64,000 nucleotides of DNA from Schistosoma mansoni. Lineage: Eukaryota > Platyhelminthes > Trematoda > Strigeidida > Schistosomatidae. The stretch's first letter is position 1. Every line of letters begins with the position of its first letter. The stretch covers positions 1,116,001-1,180,000 of the forward strand of contig NC_031500.1 of NCBI RefSeq assembly GCF_000237925.1, written 5' to 3'. The notes under the pieces are model-generated. The model searched no databases and was not told the DNA's origin. It saw only the letters and a program-made list of their open reading frames with translations. Shown in pieces: positions 11,454 through 23,894 of the stretch. Both the position numbers and the translations under genes were made by a program.

Positions 11454-14400
11454 TTTGATTGCATTTGCCATAGCACTATTGATTATTCTCGTGAAGAAGA
11501 TCAGTGAGAAATATCCACTGAATGTCATGTTTGTAATTATTTATGTAAGAATTTCTAATGATCATTTCACATACATTTGCCTATTTTCTTTCTAAAAATC
11601 CAATTTAATAAAACGTACTGCTTGTAGATGGTAATCCAACGTGACTGATTTTTATGTCATAGAAGAGATTTGCGAAATTGGGATCCTGACTGGTTTACAG
11701 ATTGATTTCAATCTTCGATTTGTCGAGACAGATATGTTAGACGTTTCACTCATAGTCATAGTACCTTTGTAAGTTACAGAGACTATTTTGCACAATACTC
11801 AATCAGCATGAAAGTCAAAACAAAAATAAATCCAATCTTGGTAATCAATCCATTGCAAACAAAAACCAGATCTGTTCACTGAACTTCATGTTGCCAATGT
11901 GTAAATGAGAGTGACTAGTCTGTTTAGGACAATCAAATCGGAAATCACATCAATTCCTGAATACCAAAAGTGTCTAAACTGGTACTATTTACTTCAGTTT
12001 CCAAAATTATACACACAATTTCGACCGTGTTTTCGAAGAGAACACTTTCGATAGATCAGTAAACTAGTTGTGTCAAATTTGAAATAGTCATCTTCAGAGA
12101 AAGAATTCATACATTATCAGCATTAATATACAACAAAATCATGTATGAATGAATATATTCCGTTAAAGTTATAACATTCCTTCTTATTTTTCAGTCTATT
12201 TCCATGGCAATAGCGATGGCAGTTTGGAGAATAGAGTTATGTATTCTTTACAAACTTGCAANNNNNNNNNNNNNNNNNNNNNNNNNNNNNNNNNNNNNNN
12301 NNNNNNNNNNNNNNNNNNNNNNNNNNNNNNNNNNNNNNNNNNNNNNNNNNNNNNNNNNNNNNNNNNNNNNNNNNNNNNNNNNNNNNNNNNNNNNNNNNNN
12401 NNNNNNNNNNNNNNNNNNNNNNNNNNNNNNNNNNNNNNNNNNNNNNNNNNNNNNNNNNNNNGTTGTCATCCAGAAGTACACACTGACTGAATTCTATATA
12501 GTCATAATTGAGCATTGTTCAATGTAAATTCATTAACACATTTTCTTGTTTTCAGTATGCAACGACCGGTGTTTACATAGGTGTACAAATACTATTCTTC
12601 ATTGTGAGTTAAATTTATGTACATTTCCATTTATAGAATGATCACTGTGAAGTAGAAGTGAACTATTTTCCTTCATTGAGTTCACCTTTGCCTTCTTGAA
12701 GTCTCTACTGAAAATGACTTACACATGATATGGTTGCATGTAAAGAGACTTCAATATTCTGAGTGATAAGTCATGAAACGAATTGTAATGATCATATACT
12801 GCACTACTGTACTTTCTTTCTCTGTCCACTGATAATGTAGTTTCTGAACACTTTACTAAGGAGTAATCGAATAATACAATCAAAGGTTTTGGCAAATGTT
12901 CCGATCGATGTGGGAATTTAATAACCATGTTCATAGATAGTAAAGCAAATAACTGAAACGTGGCACATAATTGACATCAATACAGCTTTTAAAACATTTC
13001 ATAGAAATTGTCAAGGATGAATTGTCAGGTTTATCGAAGCCTTGGTTACTCAAAAATTCAAATCTCCCTTATGCGTACAAAAACATTTAGTCTTAACCTT
13101 GAATTTGTACTGGTAATCCTTAAGTCATTTTATGACCTACGGTAATGTGACAAATTTATATTCTTTCTATACGATGTAAATTTTTTCTCTCCCATTTATT
13201 ACTTTGTTTATTTGGACCTTCATTCAATTGACCTTCATCAATCTTCATATAAAATGTGCTGACAAGTATCGGTGTGACCAGATTGCTCAAAGTATGCTCA
13301 CTAGTGACTTCCTCCAATATGATTTCCTGGAGTTGTGATGAGAAGCCATGACCAGTGGAGTCCGATCCGTATCGGATAGAGACAGGTATCTACCTTAGAC
13401 AATGGATGAATGGTTGCACAGCCATTCATGGATCGTCGGAAGTTAGGCCCCACCACAATTGGATGCTGGCTCAGTGGTCTGGAGGTTAAGCGTTTGCGTA
13501 AGAGACCGAAGGTCCTGGGTCCGAATGCCGCGTGCGGGATCGTGAATGCGTACTGCTCAACAGTCCCTCACTAAAACGAAACGGCCATCCTGTGCTTCCA
13601 GGTTTCCAGAGATGGTCTAACATCAATCGTTTGATGATCTCAAACGAAATGTATTGCGCAAATACATCACATTCTTCAGATCAACTCCGTATTCTCTCCG
13701 TATTACTCCATCGAAATTTATATAAAAGGGACGAATCGCTTTATATTTCAACATGGTTCAATAAAAGATTTCCATCCTACATAAATAAAGACATGTTTAC
13801 TTTTGCATTTGAAATTTCAGGGGACAAAACACCCAATATTTGAACAGGAAACTTTATACTGACCTCTTTGCAATGATATTATTTATTTATATATTTGAAC
13901 ACATAAATATTGATACAAATCGGCTTCGAATACATATGTGCCACACAAGTCACTTGATTTGTGTGTGGGCTGTGATAATACTTGGATGACCAAACCAAAG
14001 CAGATAATTTTCTTAGGGGGCCACACCCGGAGCCTTCGACCTAAAGGTCTGATCCACAAGGCAGTGGAGAAACGACTGCAGATGCACTTCCATGGTAGCT
14101 GGTGACCAACGATTGATTCATACGCCATTTGTTCCCTTAGGATACTGGAGCCAATGTACACCGTTGGTTTGGAATCAGGGATTTACAACTCCCCTAGGTG
14201 AAGTGTCCGTCCCCACCAACCCAGTTAAATCACCGGACGGACATTCGCTTTTCATCCTATGAATTTCGTAAACAACAACCCCGCCACTAAAAGGCAGTGA
14301 GTATGATTTCCCTGACAGTGGTTGTATACGCGTGGCCATATGACAGCATTTCGAGAGAGAGAGAGAGAGAGAGAGAACGGACTCTCTCCACTCTCGACCA

Positions 14401-14691
14401 TATCAGGGCATTTTGGGGTTCAGTGATCATTATTATTATGTTTTCAAATAATCAAAGTCTAAACTGATGTATGTTTTATTTATTTTACAGATAACAATAT
14501 TTATAAGTCATTTTACTGTTGGCAAATCAAGATATCTTATTTTATATCCAAATTATTCACTGGCAGCTATATTATTGTATACCATATTCTTTTCAACTTT
14601 ATCAATCAACACTGAAATATTGAACGTCAACGACAAGACTGGAAACTGTAGTATCCAGTTTAAACTGACAGGAAATTTCATAGGTATTTAA
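11454..14691 (+). CDS. Lifeguard/TMBIM-like membrane protein, copy A (5'-truncated, gapped)
   Basis: Spliced exons are 11454-11544 (after TTTTGTAG, donor GTAAGA), 12195 into the assembly gap at 12262, 12556-12603 (YATTGVYIGVQILFFI, donor GTGAGT) and 14491-14691 (stop at 14691). Exon 1 encodes a membrane segment and K-K-I-S-E-K-Y-P-L-N. This aligns with the K/R-x-x-P-x-N loop before the third membrane segment of Lifeguard proteins. The last exon has V-G-K-S-R-Y and N-Y-S-L-A-A-I-L-L-Y, matching the family's G-G-K-x-x-Y and E-E-Y-x-x-A-A-x-x-L-Y, but both conserved aspartates are replaced. The first three exons of D are not found upstream. An ATG at 11416 is in frame through the acceptor region, so a shorter protein from a new start is possible. 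It may be a pseudogene. Confidence 0.6.
12262..12461. other. Assembly gap (200 N)
   Basis: A round-number gap lies across exon 2 and the following intron of copy A. By comparison with copy B the true missing sequence is longer, about 700 bases (roughly 24976-25669 of B). The gap size is therefore a placeholder. Confidence 0.95.
13455..13665 (+). repeat. SINE II copy inside copy A
   Basis: It has a tRNA-like head (GGCTCAGTGGTCTGGAGGTT with an A-box and TGGGTCCGAATGCCG as B-box), then the ATCGTGAATGCGTACTGCTC segment and AAACGAAACGGCCATCCTG, and the GATGGTCTAACATCAATCG tail. The core has lost the CTGANGA consensus in this copy. Unit C keeps an equivalent at 50260-50470. Confidence 0.7.
13880..14420 (-). 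repeat. tRNA-Glu-headed SINE family, headless copy in the last intron of A
   Basis: It has the body of the 500-bp family, with its A/T-rich 3' tail at 13880-13910 and a (GA)n run at 14353-14376 inside. Unit B has the same insertion at 26370-26890. Unit C keeps only a short scrap (near 50265). Confidence 0.75.
14353..14376. repeat. (GA)12 microsatellite
   Basis: An uninterrupted GA run inside the SINE copy. The equivalent in unit B (near 26832) is short. Confidence 0.9.
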
Positions 14692-15402
14692 TGGAAATTA
14701 GAAAAATCTGTTTTTGTATTTTTTGTTGTTGTTGCTACATTGAAGTCGAACTCTGAATAATTAACCGATTTGTAATTTTGTTTTGTTGAATTAATATTAA
14801 AATCAATGAAAAAACGTGTTTGTGTGTGTTTTTTTATTCTAATGGATTACAATGTAACGTACAAGATGGTGTTTTTTGTTGTTGTTGGGATTTCAATGAT
14901 GATGTTGTAGCTGTAAATAATTCCCCAAAATCAATAGCTTTTTAAGTGTTCGACATTGGATGCTAACCACATTAGTTTAAGTGGACTTGTTTAGCTGTAG
15001 GAGTTCGGTCATGCATCCGCACCAGATCACGTTACAGCACAGGGTTGGAAACATCTCCTACGATCACTAACCAGGTTAGATCAATCGCTTCTCGATATAT
15101 TGGTAACGTATCAAATATATCTTTCCAACCTCTTCGCTTCTGACTTCTGATTTTAACTGGTTGGGGCACGATTCGATCATAGGTGTTACTGGTTAATAGT
15201 TGTCAAACTACAATACTGGTGGTGAGCCCGACGTGATCTGGTACACCAAGCGCACAAACTGTGAGTCTGTTCTTTTTTGGAACTTTATTAATCATTGTTT
15301 TGCTTTATTTGACTTTTATATATTGTGATATACCTTTTTTTGAGTTTTCGGATATACTTCGATTATTTATTTTTCGTCCATCATAATACTTGATTTTTCA
15401 CT

Positions 15403-16131
15403 ATGACGGAACGGACACCAAAAGTATTTGAGTTAAAGACTATCTCCCCACCCTCGATTCAGTTAACGCCCTTTTGGTCGGATAATATCGAAGCCTGGTT
15501 CTGCTACGCAGAAGCCGACTTTACCGGGCACGGCATTACGGACTCACACACAAAGTTCCTCGCGGTTGTTAAGGCACTGCCACGCGAATTTAACAGGTAC
15601 GTCACACCTAGTATGTTTACTAGTGATGTTTCGGAACCTTACGAAACTCTCAAACGATCAATTCTTAAACGCGGAGATCTAACCGATCGACAAAGGTCGG
15701 ATCAACTCCTTAATAATATCGACCTGCAACATGGTTCTGCGACAGACATGTTGCTAAGGAGGAGAGAGGTGATAGGTCAAAGAACTTTCGACAAAGGCCT
15801 ATTCAAACAGCTCTTCTTATCTAAACTCCCAAAACAGGTGCAAGCAGTTCTCGTCTCGTTTCAAATCGACGTCGTGGACGAACTGGCTGGATCTGCCGAC
15901 TACATTTTAGAAATCACAAAATCTACTAACGCCGAGGTCTCTTCAGTCAAAGAAAAACCTCAAACGACCCCGAATGACATCACCGAATTATGTCATACAC
16001 TCACACGATATCTTCGACTTCGTAATGACCGTAGTCGGTCAAGAACCCCGCGAAGAAGTGTTTCACGTAGGCGATCTGTTTCTAGACCACGAGAGACAGA
16101 TAACCCCGACTGGTGCTGGTATCATAACTAG
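15403..16131 (+). pseudogene. gag region of the Gypsy fossil
   Basis: A gag-like frame of about 240 residues carries the capsid-type opening W-S-D-N-I-E-A-W-F and ends in an Arg/Ser-rich nucleic-acid-binding stretch. It is part of the fossil described above and is not a host gene. Confidence 0.75.
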
Positions 16132-16933
16132 TATGGCAAGTCTTCTAGAAATCGCAGGAAACCCTGCAATTACCCGAACTCCAAGTCGACCGACACGAAT
16201 AAAAACTCGAAAAACTTCCCAACCGGCACGCGTTAACGGCAACCGTAACCGGCGAACATAGCCGTCTGCTATACATCACGGATGCGACTACGAAAGTCCG
16301 CTACCTCGTCGACACTGGAGCAGAAGTTAGCGTTCTTCCCGCGAATTCTAACGACAGGCTTCACGAGTCTGTTTTAAGCTTACAGGCGGCAAATGGAAAA
16401 CCGATTGCTATGTATGGTAAAAAGTACGTCTACCTTAACGTGGGTTTACGCAAACCCATTCACTGGATTTTTGTGGTCGCAGACGTTTCTATGCCAATCA
16501 TTGGTATAGACCTGTTACAATAACACAATCTACTCATCGACACACGCTCACGAAGGTTAATAGACGGTAACACTAAATTATCTGTTTGCGTAACTCCTTT
16601 TTCTGGTTGTAGCTTATCCCCCATCACAATTAAGCACGCCATAGACCCCTTATATCAACCATTACTCGATAAATACTCCGGGATATATCAACCACAACCG
16701 AAATTGCCGAGTGTAACCAGCAATGTTACACATCACATCTCGACTACAGGACCACCTGTATTCCCAAAAGTCCTGACAGAGAATCACATCTCCAGCATCT
16801 GGACATTGTTTTCGAACGACTCCAAAGGCATGGCGTTACTGTAAGCATTCAGAAATGCCAAATCGGAACCAACTCCTTAGACTTCTTAGGACACACTATT
16901 GATGCGCAAGGCATCCGACCCCTTAGAAGCAAA

Positions 16934-17668
16934 GTGGCAGCCATTCTGGATTACCCAGAACCGACCACGATCAAGCAGTTGCGCACTTTTAACGGCCTTG
17001 TAAGTTTCTATAGACGGTTCATACCTAAATGCGCATCCCTTATGAAACCGTTAACCGACCAACTTCGTGGAAATGCGAAACCAATTAATCTAGACGACAT
17101 TGCGCGAAAAGCATTCTCCACAGTTAAGAAACATATCGCTAAAGCAACCCTGCTCGCACATCAAGACACTCAAGCACCCATTAGTATCGCCGTAGACGCA
17201 TCCGACTCAGCAATCGGAGGAGTCTTACAACAATGGGTTAAGCTCTCTTGGCAACCTTTAGGATTTTTCTCGAGACGGTTGCTAGGCGCTGAATCTAGGT
17301 ACAGCACTGTCGGTAGGGTACTCCTAGCTATGTATTGTGCTGTATGGCATTTCCAACATTCTATCGAAGGAAGAGAATTCAAGCTTTTTACTGATCATGA
17401 ACCTCTTACCTTCTCTTTAAGCTCATCCTCAGACAAGTACTTACCTCGAGAGTCTCGACAACTGGACTACATTTCGCAGTTTACTTCAGATACACAACAC
17501 ATTTCTGGAGCAAACAATTTAGTTGCAGACGCCTTGTCTCGAATAAGTTCCTTGAACAGTTTCCAGGGAATCGACCTTCTTAAACTCGCTCAGCTTCAAA
17601 AAGAAGACATTGATCTTCAGCATGAGTTATCCTCGACAACTCTAAAACTGCGTATTAAACAGATGTGA
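16934..17668 (+). pseudogene. RT C-terminus and RNase H region of the Gypsy fossil
   Basis: The frame opens with the end of the reverse transcriptase (L-R-T-F-N-G-L-V-S-F-Y-R-R-F). The RNase H motifs follow in order: A-V-D-A-S-D, then F-T-D-H-E-P-L-T and the ISGANNLVADALSR end. It is a fossil part of a Ty3/Gypsy polyprotein. Confidence 0.8.
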
Positions 17669-17689
17669 ACAGGTAAGGAAACCTTACTA

Positions 17690-18493
17690 TGTGACACATC
17701 TACAGGTAGGGATCGTCCAATCGTACCAAAACATTATCGACGCAACGTCTTCAATGCGTTACACAATCTTTCTCATTCAGGTGCTCGTGCATCCATCAAG
17801 CTTATAGCCGAACAGTTTTGCTGGCCTGGTATGAATAAAGGCGTGAGGGAGTGGGCACGCTCCTGTGTAAGCTGCCAGAAATCTAAGGTCATTAGACACA
17901 ACAAATGTCCCTTGGGCTCTTTCAAAACCCCTGATGCTCGTTTCGACCATGTTCATCTGGATTTGGCAGGACCCTTACCAGATTCAAATGGATACTCTTA
18001 TCTTTTAGCCTGGGTAGACCGTTTCACACGATGGCCAGAAGCAGTACCTATTAAGGACATTACTGCTGAAACAGTGGCTTGCGCTTTTGTCGAACGATGG
18101 GTAGCAAATTTCGGCTGCCCTTCAACCATCACTACAGACCACGGACGCCAGTTCGAATCTGGACTTTTCCGTTGTCCGACTACACTATTAGGAATCACTC
18201 GTTTCCGAACGACCGCCTACCGTCCACAAGCAAACGGTTTGGTAGAACGTTTTCATAGACAACTAAAAGCTTCATTAACAGCTACAAACGTTTCAAAGTG
18301 GACAGACGCTCTTCCACTCATCTTACTAGGTATCCGCAATGCAGTGAAGGCTGACATTGGATACACTGCATCTCCACTCGTTTATGGAACAACACTCCGA
18401 TTTCCAGGAGAATTCGTGGATCCTTCGTCTTCTTCATTGAACATGGATCTAAACTCTTACGCGAGCAGGCTTACAAACGTAAACAAACGTTAA
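17690..18493 (+). pseudogene. Integrase region of the Gypsy fossil
   Basis: It has an H-x-x-x-H zinc-binding start near 17760 and the C-V-S-C-Q-K-S-K pair. The catalytic core follows, with D-L-A-G-P-L, T-T-D-H-G-R-Q-F and N-G-L-V-E-R-F-H-R. The order is typical of a Ty3/Gypsy integrase. The frame runs out soon after the core. Confidence 0.8.
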
Positions 18494-18589
18494 ACCTGCT
18501 TACAAAAATTTCCCTCATTATATGAAAATAATTTTCCATCTGAAATAAAATGCCTCATATTTCACTGCTATAAGCCAAGTTCAATTACT

Positions 18590-20660
18590 TTAAACTTCGG
18601 TGCGAAGTATTGCTTGTTGCAGGTAGTTTGTGTGGTGCTTGCTCTGATTCGGATTTAGATGATTTTATTGTTGTATGTTTCTCGATATGCTCTAAAAACG
18701 CTGGTTTTACTCTGTCGATGCTAACAGTACCATGTCCACCTGCTCTTTTTACCTACCGTAACTGTTTTGCTGTCTTTTCGGATGACTTTAAAAGGACCGT
18801 CGCAAGGAGTCTGTAAAGGCTGTCGTACTCTATCATTTCTGACGAATACATGTGAACATTTGTTTTATTCGATGGGTGCGAAAGACTTCGCCTTCTGGGT
18901 TCGCGGTTTGGCGGACCTAATGGATCCCATCAGTCGTTTAAGTTGTTGCACGTAGTTGGTTTAAGGTAGGGGTCAGGTGTCTTTTTCTCGAGTGCAGTAG
19001 GTGGTACTACACTAACATCTGCCCCTGTGTCGACTAAGAACTGTGTTCTGGTTCTTCTGTCTGTCACATATAACAAACGACTGTCTTGTGAGTTGTGGCC
19101 GGTGGCCGCAGTCGTCACTAGTCGTCGGCCTAGACGTTCCCTTTGCAGTGTGCATGCAAAGTTAAAGAGAGGAATACACTTTTTAGCTTGTTTACCGAAC
19201 GTTCTATGGTACCAGCAAATGTTATGTCGGATAGTGCTTGAACTACGACGTGCACGACTTCTGGACCTTCATCTACACTTGCAGTGATGGACATTCGATA
19301 ATTGGAGCTGAGCTATCTGTTTAAAGAGGACTTCGACTGTATGTTATAACTCGGCGATCTCGTCCGTCGAGTTCGTTTGTACGTGTGATACCGAGTGAGT
19401 CCTGGTCCTCTCAAAAATTCTATCGACTAGTCTGCCAGCTTATCAAAATCGACATGCTCGTCACCGATTGCGAGTATCTGCTGTATAATTTGAGGCAAGC
19501 GTCTGAGCCACAATTGATATAATAGACGTTTATCAACTATACGATTCCTCAAAACATTTGTCATATTGCGTTCTAATTGGGAAGGTGTGTTCTCACCTAG
19601 CTCTACATTGGATAAAAGTTCATCGATTGTCTGTTGGTCAGAGAGAGAGATGTAACACGCATGACCTCTCTTTTTACGCAATCGTATGGCGAGTCACGAT
19701 CCGGTTTACAAATGACGTCAGGCACTTGCTCAATAACGTCATACGGCACCAATGAATTTGCCTAACTAAATTTCGTGTTCTGAATTGTGATTCTGTTTGT
19801 AACAATAAAGCTTTCTAAGAGTGTAAACCAGAGTTCTACCTTTCGACGGTTAAAAACAGGTGAAGGTACAGAGATGGCACCCATGCAAATAGACTTACAT
19901 GAAAGGCTTGGTGAATTGTCGAGTAACATCATACAAAGAAATAATAACAGTACCAATAATAATAACCTGTGCATTGAGACATACAATATGAAGAAATAAC
20001 CAATAACGACAACAGGAACTATATATGAGACTCACCGAATAATAAAGACAACTGTCACTTAGAAGTACAAATATGCGAATAGACTGATAGAATTCCAAAG
20101 GAACAATGTTATGAATGAATATATATTATGACTGTCAATGAATTGTTAATCATTGTAACCGTAATATTCCAATGTGATTGGAGAATATGCAACAGACATG
20201 TAGAGTGATGATGCACGTTCCAAATGCGGCTCACCACTTTCTAAAGGATTATACCTCTATATCTGACTCCTGTTAATTGAATATTCAATGCAGGCTAAAT
20301 CTCCTAATAGAATGATGGGTTTACTCAAGATTATTTCAAGTGCTTGAACATCAGTTATAGAGATAGTTTATTGTTGAAGTTTGGTAATAATCCGCAAGTG
20401 TACTGATAGCAATCACACAGGGAAAACAAGCGAGTGACTATGTGTGTGTGTGTGTCAATGAGTGATCAAAAATCCATATTTATATTGATGAGTGTTAATG
20501 GATTGTGGGTAAATTATTGATTGTTTTTGTTTACAACCAATGAGAGAACAGAATAGAGATCGATGTACAGACACATGCGATCAATCAGACTCACTTATAA
20601 ATTTTCAAAGTGGATTAAATATCTAAATTACTGTGTAAACACATATAATACAATAATTGA
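18590..20660 (-). mobile_element. Second Ty3/Gypsy fossil, reverse orientation, internally deleted
   Basis: Read on the minus strand, a 5' non-coding/LTR part lies at about 20000-20660, gag at about 19430-19990, a protease region (LVDTGADVSVVPP) near 19000-19100, and the C-terminal pol end near 18600-18950. Most of pol is missing between protease and the end. The pol end matches 44130-44500, and the gag and leader part match 45540-46440. It lies tail to tail with the preceding fossil. It is broken and old. Confidence 0.7.
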
Positions 20661-20694
20661 ATGGGATTGTTACATCCTATCTGGTATTTGTCAG

Positions 20695-20815
20695 CTGAAT
20701 ATTCCTATATCACAGAGTTAATGTTCACTATGGGACTCGAACCCAATACCATTCGCTTTAAACGCTATCGCGTTATCCACTTAGCAATATCGGGCAATAA
20801 GAGACTGATCATTTG
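20695..20815 (-). repeat. Sm-alpha SINE head fragment
   Basis: The minus-strand tRNA-like head has a GGGTTCGAGTCCCATAGTGA B-box and TAGTGAACATTAACTC next to it. It interrupts a block that is continuous at 46440-46460, so it inserted after that duplication. The left edge retains TTGTCAGCTGAATAT from the ribozyme junction. Confidence 0.65.
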
Positions 20816-20834
20816 CTACAAATCTTCTTGAAGA

Positions 20835-20935
20835 TGGTTGTAGTCGTTCTCCACGTTTTAGCTCCCTACAGTAGAACTGTCTTGACGTTCGTATTGAAGA
20901 TTCTGACTATGATACATTCAAGACAAATCTCAGAG
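20835..20935 (-). mobile_element. RTE-like LINE scrap
   Basis: A short antisense match to the LINE segment encoding V-K-T-V-L-L-Y-G-x-E-T-W. The same scrap is at 46450-46560, in the orphan flank. Confidence 0.6.
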
Positions 20936-21374
20936 TAATAAAACGCATATGCTTTCAGAATAAATGAATAATTCACAGAAATCAGGACATTGGATCGAAT
21001 GAATGTACAGAGATCAGATCAATATTGAGTTTGTAATCATTTATCGTCACTTTTAAATGAACCTTGATCTGTTATAAAATTATAGACTATTTTGAAGAGT
21101 ACAAACATGAATTTTCTTATTTGTAAACATTTGGTCAAACTTCAATACATATTAGACGTAAACAAAGTATTCAATACACCTCCATATAATGAATGTGGTT
21201 ATTTTGAATCTGATTAGGAACTGAGACCAGCTCATTCAACGTTACACGTAAGCCTCAGTCATCTATGTCATTAATGTATAAATTCCTTGTTATCAATTTT
21301 TCTCCCACTGATTCCAATCCCTCACATGTCCAAATACGAAATATAAAGTTTATTTCCCAATCATTGTTGATTCT

Positions 21375-21680
21375 CACTTGTACTGTAAGTAGTATGTATC
21401 ACCATTCGAAAGTGAGATGCCTGACAGCAGATGGTTAAAAACGCGAAAAAAGAAAGAACGAGAACAAAGAATGATTGGCACAGAATGGAAAGGACAATGA
21501 AGTCTGAGACGAGTGATTGACATTTTGTAGAATGAACAGTCAAGTATTAGACAATTGATTGACATTTTGTAAATGAAGTATTCACTGTATGGTTCTCACA
21601 TTTTACTAAGAGATTCTGTAGCTTCGTGTTCACATACGCTCGACTGTCCCCATTTGTGTTCTTCTTCACTACAGTAATAA
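21375..21680 (+). repeat. Repeat P copy in unit B
   Basis: The equivalent of 6097-6405, with the same inner duplicated GATTGACATTTTGTA segment. Confidence 0.65.
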
Positions 21681-21894
21681 CCGGATTTATTCACTCTGAG
21701 GAATTAGCTTACATACAGTCATGAAATATCAGAAGTATAGTTTTTCTACTCAGTGTGATATAACAGAAAAATATGTTTCTTGTTAACTCTCTACTCAATC
21801 CTCAATTTATCTGAAACTATCAAGTCAAAACAGCGTTTGACACCTGTAATTATATGTAAGCAAACTATTATATGACTGTAGATAGTATTGTCGT

Positions 21895-22115
21895 GAATGA
21901 GAACACCAGTGAGGACAACCAAATCTGAGAACCATACACTGGATACTTCATTTGCAAAATGTCAATCAATCGTCTCACACTTCATTGTTCATTCTCTGTT
22001 CTCGTTCTCTTCACCTCGATCTACTTAATCTTCTGTCTCCAGGTATTTCACTTCCGATTGATGATGCATACTACTGATATCAATAGATATCAGTAACACA
22101 CACCACAATCAAACC
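21895..22115 (-). repeat. Repeat P copy in unit B
   Basis: The equivalent of 6640-6915 with a single version of the 75-bp segment. It ends near the inverted GATATCAATAGATATC. Confidence 0.65.
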
Positions 22116-22219
22116 CTCCTCTTTGAAGCATTTAGTTAAACTCATCTGTGTTCTCGTTCACTACAGAATATTCATCAATGAATAGTTGAAATTTGCTGTT
22201 TACTTTACTGTTTATTGTA

Positions 22220-22370
22220 GACAAATCTTGGAAGTAATGGTTCCTATTGTTGAAAATGCTGAATGGGAAAGAGTCAATGTGATGAAACATGTTGATCGTT
22301 TACGTGTTGTATCAACGTATACCGAAACAGTAAATTGTACTTTATCATTGAAAGTCATTCACAATTATAG
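22220..22370 (+). CDS. Candidate exon of an unidentified gene (unit B copy)
   Basis: It has the same acceptor tract (TTACTGTTTATTGTAG) and frame as at 7034, reading QILEVMVPIVENAEWERVNV onward to HNYR. The peptide is identical to the inverted copy near 54860-54700. The following exon is interrupted in B, so this copy is probably dead even if A is not. Confidence 0.3.
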
Positions 22371-22539
22371 GTGCTTATACTTGTTGTAATACAAATATTA
22401 ATAACACTTTTCATCATAATGCTCTCGTCAATAATGTAAATTATTGAATGAATAATGATATTTGTCTTTATGTAGTGGGAATCATTTTCGAGACAATAGC
22501 CAACCGATACCGTCCATTGTAGCTGGTTTATTCATGTAC

Positions 22540-22850
22540 GTTTTGTCATTTATTAACAAATTATTCTCCGTGTTGTATTTGAGAATCTTGCTTTTTTCTT
22601 TGTTTATGTTGAGGCTTATTGATGCACAGGCTACTGCTACATTTGCTGTCTTCATCTGCAATTGTTCGTGTGTTTGAGATGGGAGGGCTAGGTCATCTGC
22701 GAAGTTCAAATCATCCAACTGATTCTGAGATTTCCATTGTATTCCGTGCTAACCCTCAGATGTCGAAGTCTTCATAATCCAGTCAATCACCAGCAAAAAA
22801 GAGGAAGGGGGATAGTAGATAGCTTTGTCTGACTCCGGTCGTTATAATAT
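22540..22850 (-). mobile_element. RTE-like LINE remnant with F-A-D-D motif
   Basis: On the minus strand it encodes D-D-L-N-F-A-D-D-L-A-L and S-L-N-I-N-K-E-K-S-K-I-L-K-Y-N, the RT active-site region. It is truncated on both sides. The same remnant is at 54210-54530 in unit C. Confidence 0.75.
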
Positions 22851-23894
22851 ACTGAAAATTTATGTTTGTCAAACAATTATTCAGCTGGATAACAGAAACA
22901 TAAGATTGATTGGATTCATTCGGTATTGTTTACTTGAAACTTTCCATTGAATGAATGCATAGTTTGTAGTATAGAAAGTATTTGCATATTTCCTTTGTGC
23001 AAAGCAATACAATTACTCAGTAATTATCAACAATGCACAGTATGCGCATAAGCCAACAAGAGACTGATGAATTGCAATGGTGAGCAACAATGGGAATATT
23101 CGAGTAAACTGTATCAAGTGAATTTAAACTTCAGGAAACAGCAGGAATTAATGCTTCGGATGAAATTAATAGTTTCAAATAAATTGAGCATTGGGTAGAA
23201 ATTGTATTATTATTATCCAAGTGAGTAGAAAATCGTATTTCTGAGGTTTCGTAACCTGATGTAAGCCACTTCTTCAGAGTATGCGAATATCCCCAACATT
23301 GAACTAACACAACTTTATATAATACACTGGTAACAATGCAGAATATTATTAGTACAATCAAAATCATATTAGATCTGAACATGTCACTTTCTCATGATAC
23401 TGGAAAGAATAAGCCACTCAATATGGGACATAAATAAAGTACCAATAGTTGAATATGCTGGCGATCTCATAGCTACTCCATTCATTTGTTTATAGAACGT
23501 CTGTTTGAAAGTGAATTATGTTTAATTCACCTCTGAACAGGTCGTTTACACTATGTCACGAAACATAAGTAGTACAATCTTCTACTCATTCGGATATAAC
23601 AAAAGATGTATGTTCAGAGTAAACAATATAAACCATTTACTATATAAATTGAGGTGCCACAGTACAATAATCAACATACTTTTGAAGTAAACGACAATCA
23701 AATCAGTTAGGCAATAAATTTGTGATTGCCAAACACAGTTAATTTTCACGGAATGCTTCAATTGTTGTGTGAGTGTGTGTGAATAAAACAACTAACTCTC
23801 ATCCTCAGATTATTCTTCGTCAGCATGTTGTGATTACATTACCAACATCTATCCACTATTCAACATGTTATTACGTACTTATTACTTACCTACC

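Larger units (their letters stand above)
14905..18500 (+). mobile_element. Ty3/Gypsy LTR retrotransposon fossil (CsRn1/Boudicca-like)
   Basis: A probable 5' LTR of about 0.3 kb ends near 15211. It is followed by a tRNA-Trp-type primer-binding site (15217-15235), gag (15403-16131), protease (about 16250-16520), a shortened reverse transcriptase with RNase H (to 17668) and integrase (to about 18493). No matching 3' LTR is visible before the next fossil begins. The tRNA-Trp primer and gag style fit the CsRn1 clade, to which schistosome Boudicca belongs. The element is broken in several places and incomplete. Its gag and integrase frames remain long, so it looks moderately young. Confidence 0.8.

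Noticed and set aside
23131-23382. Minus-strand frame with a hydrophobic start (83 codons), seen in B and C
   Set aside because: It lies antisense to the gene copies in repeat-like DNA, has no splice or homology support, and in A the matching region reads differently. Conservation is explained by the recent duplication.
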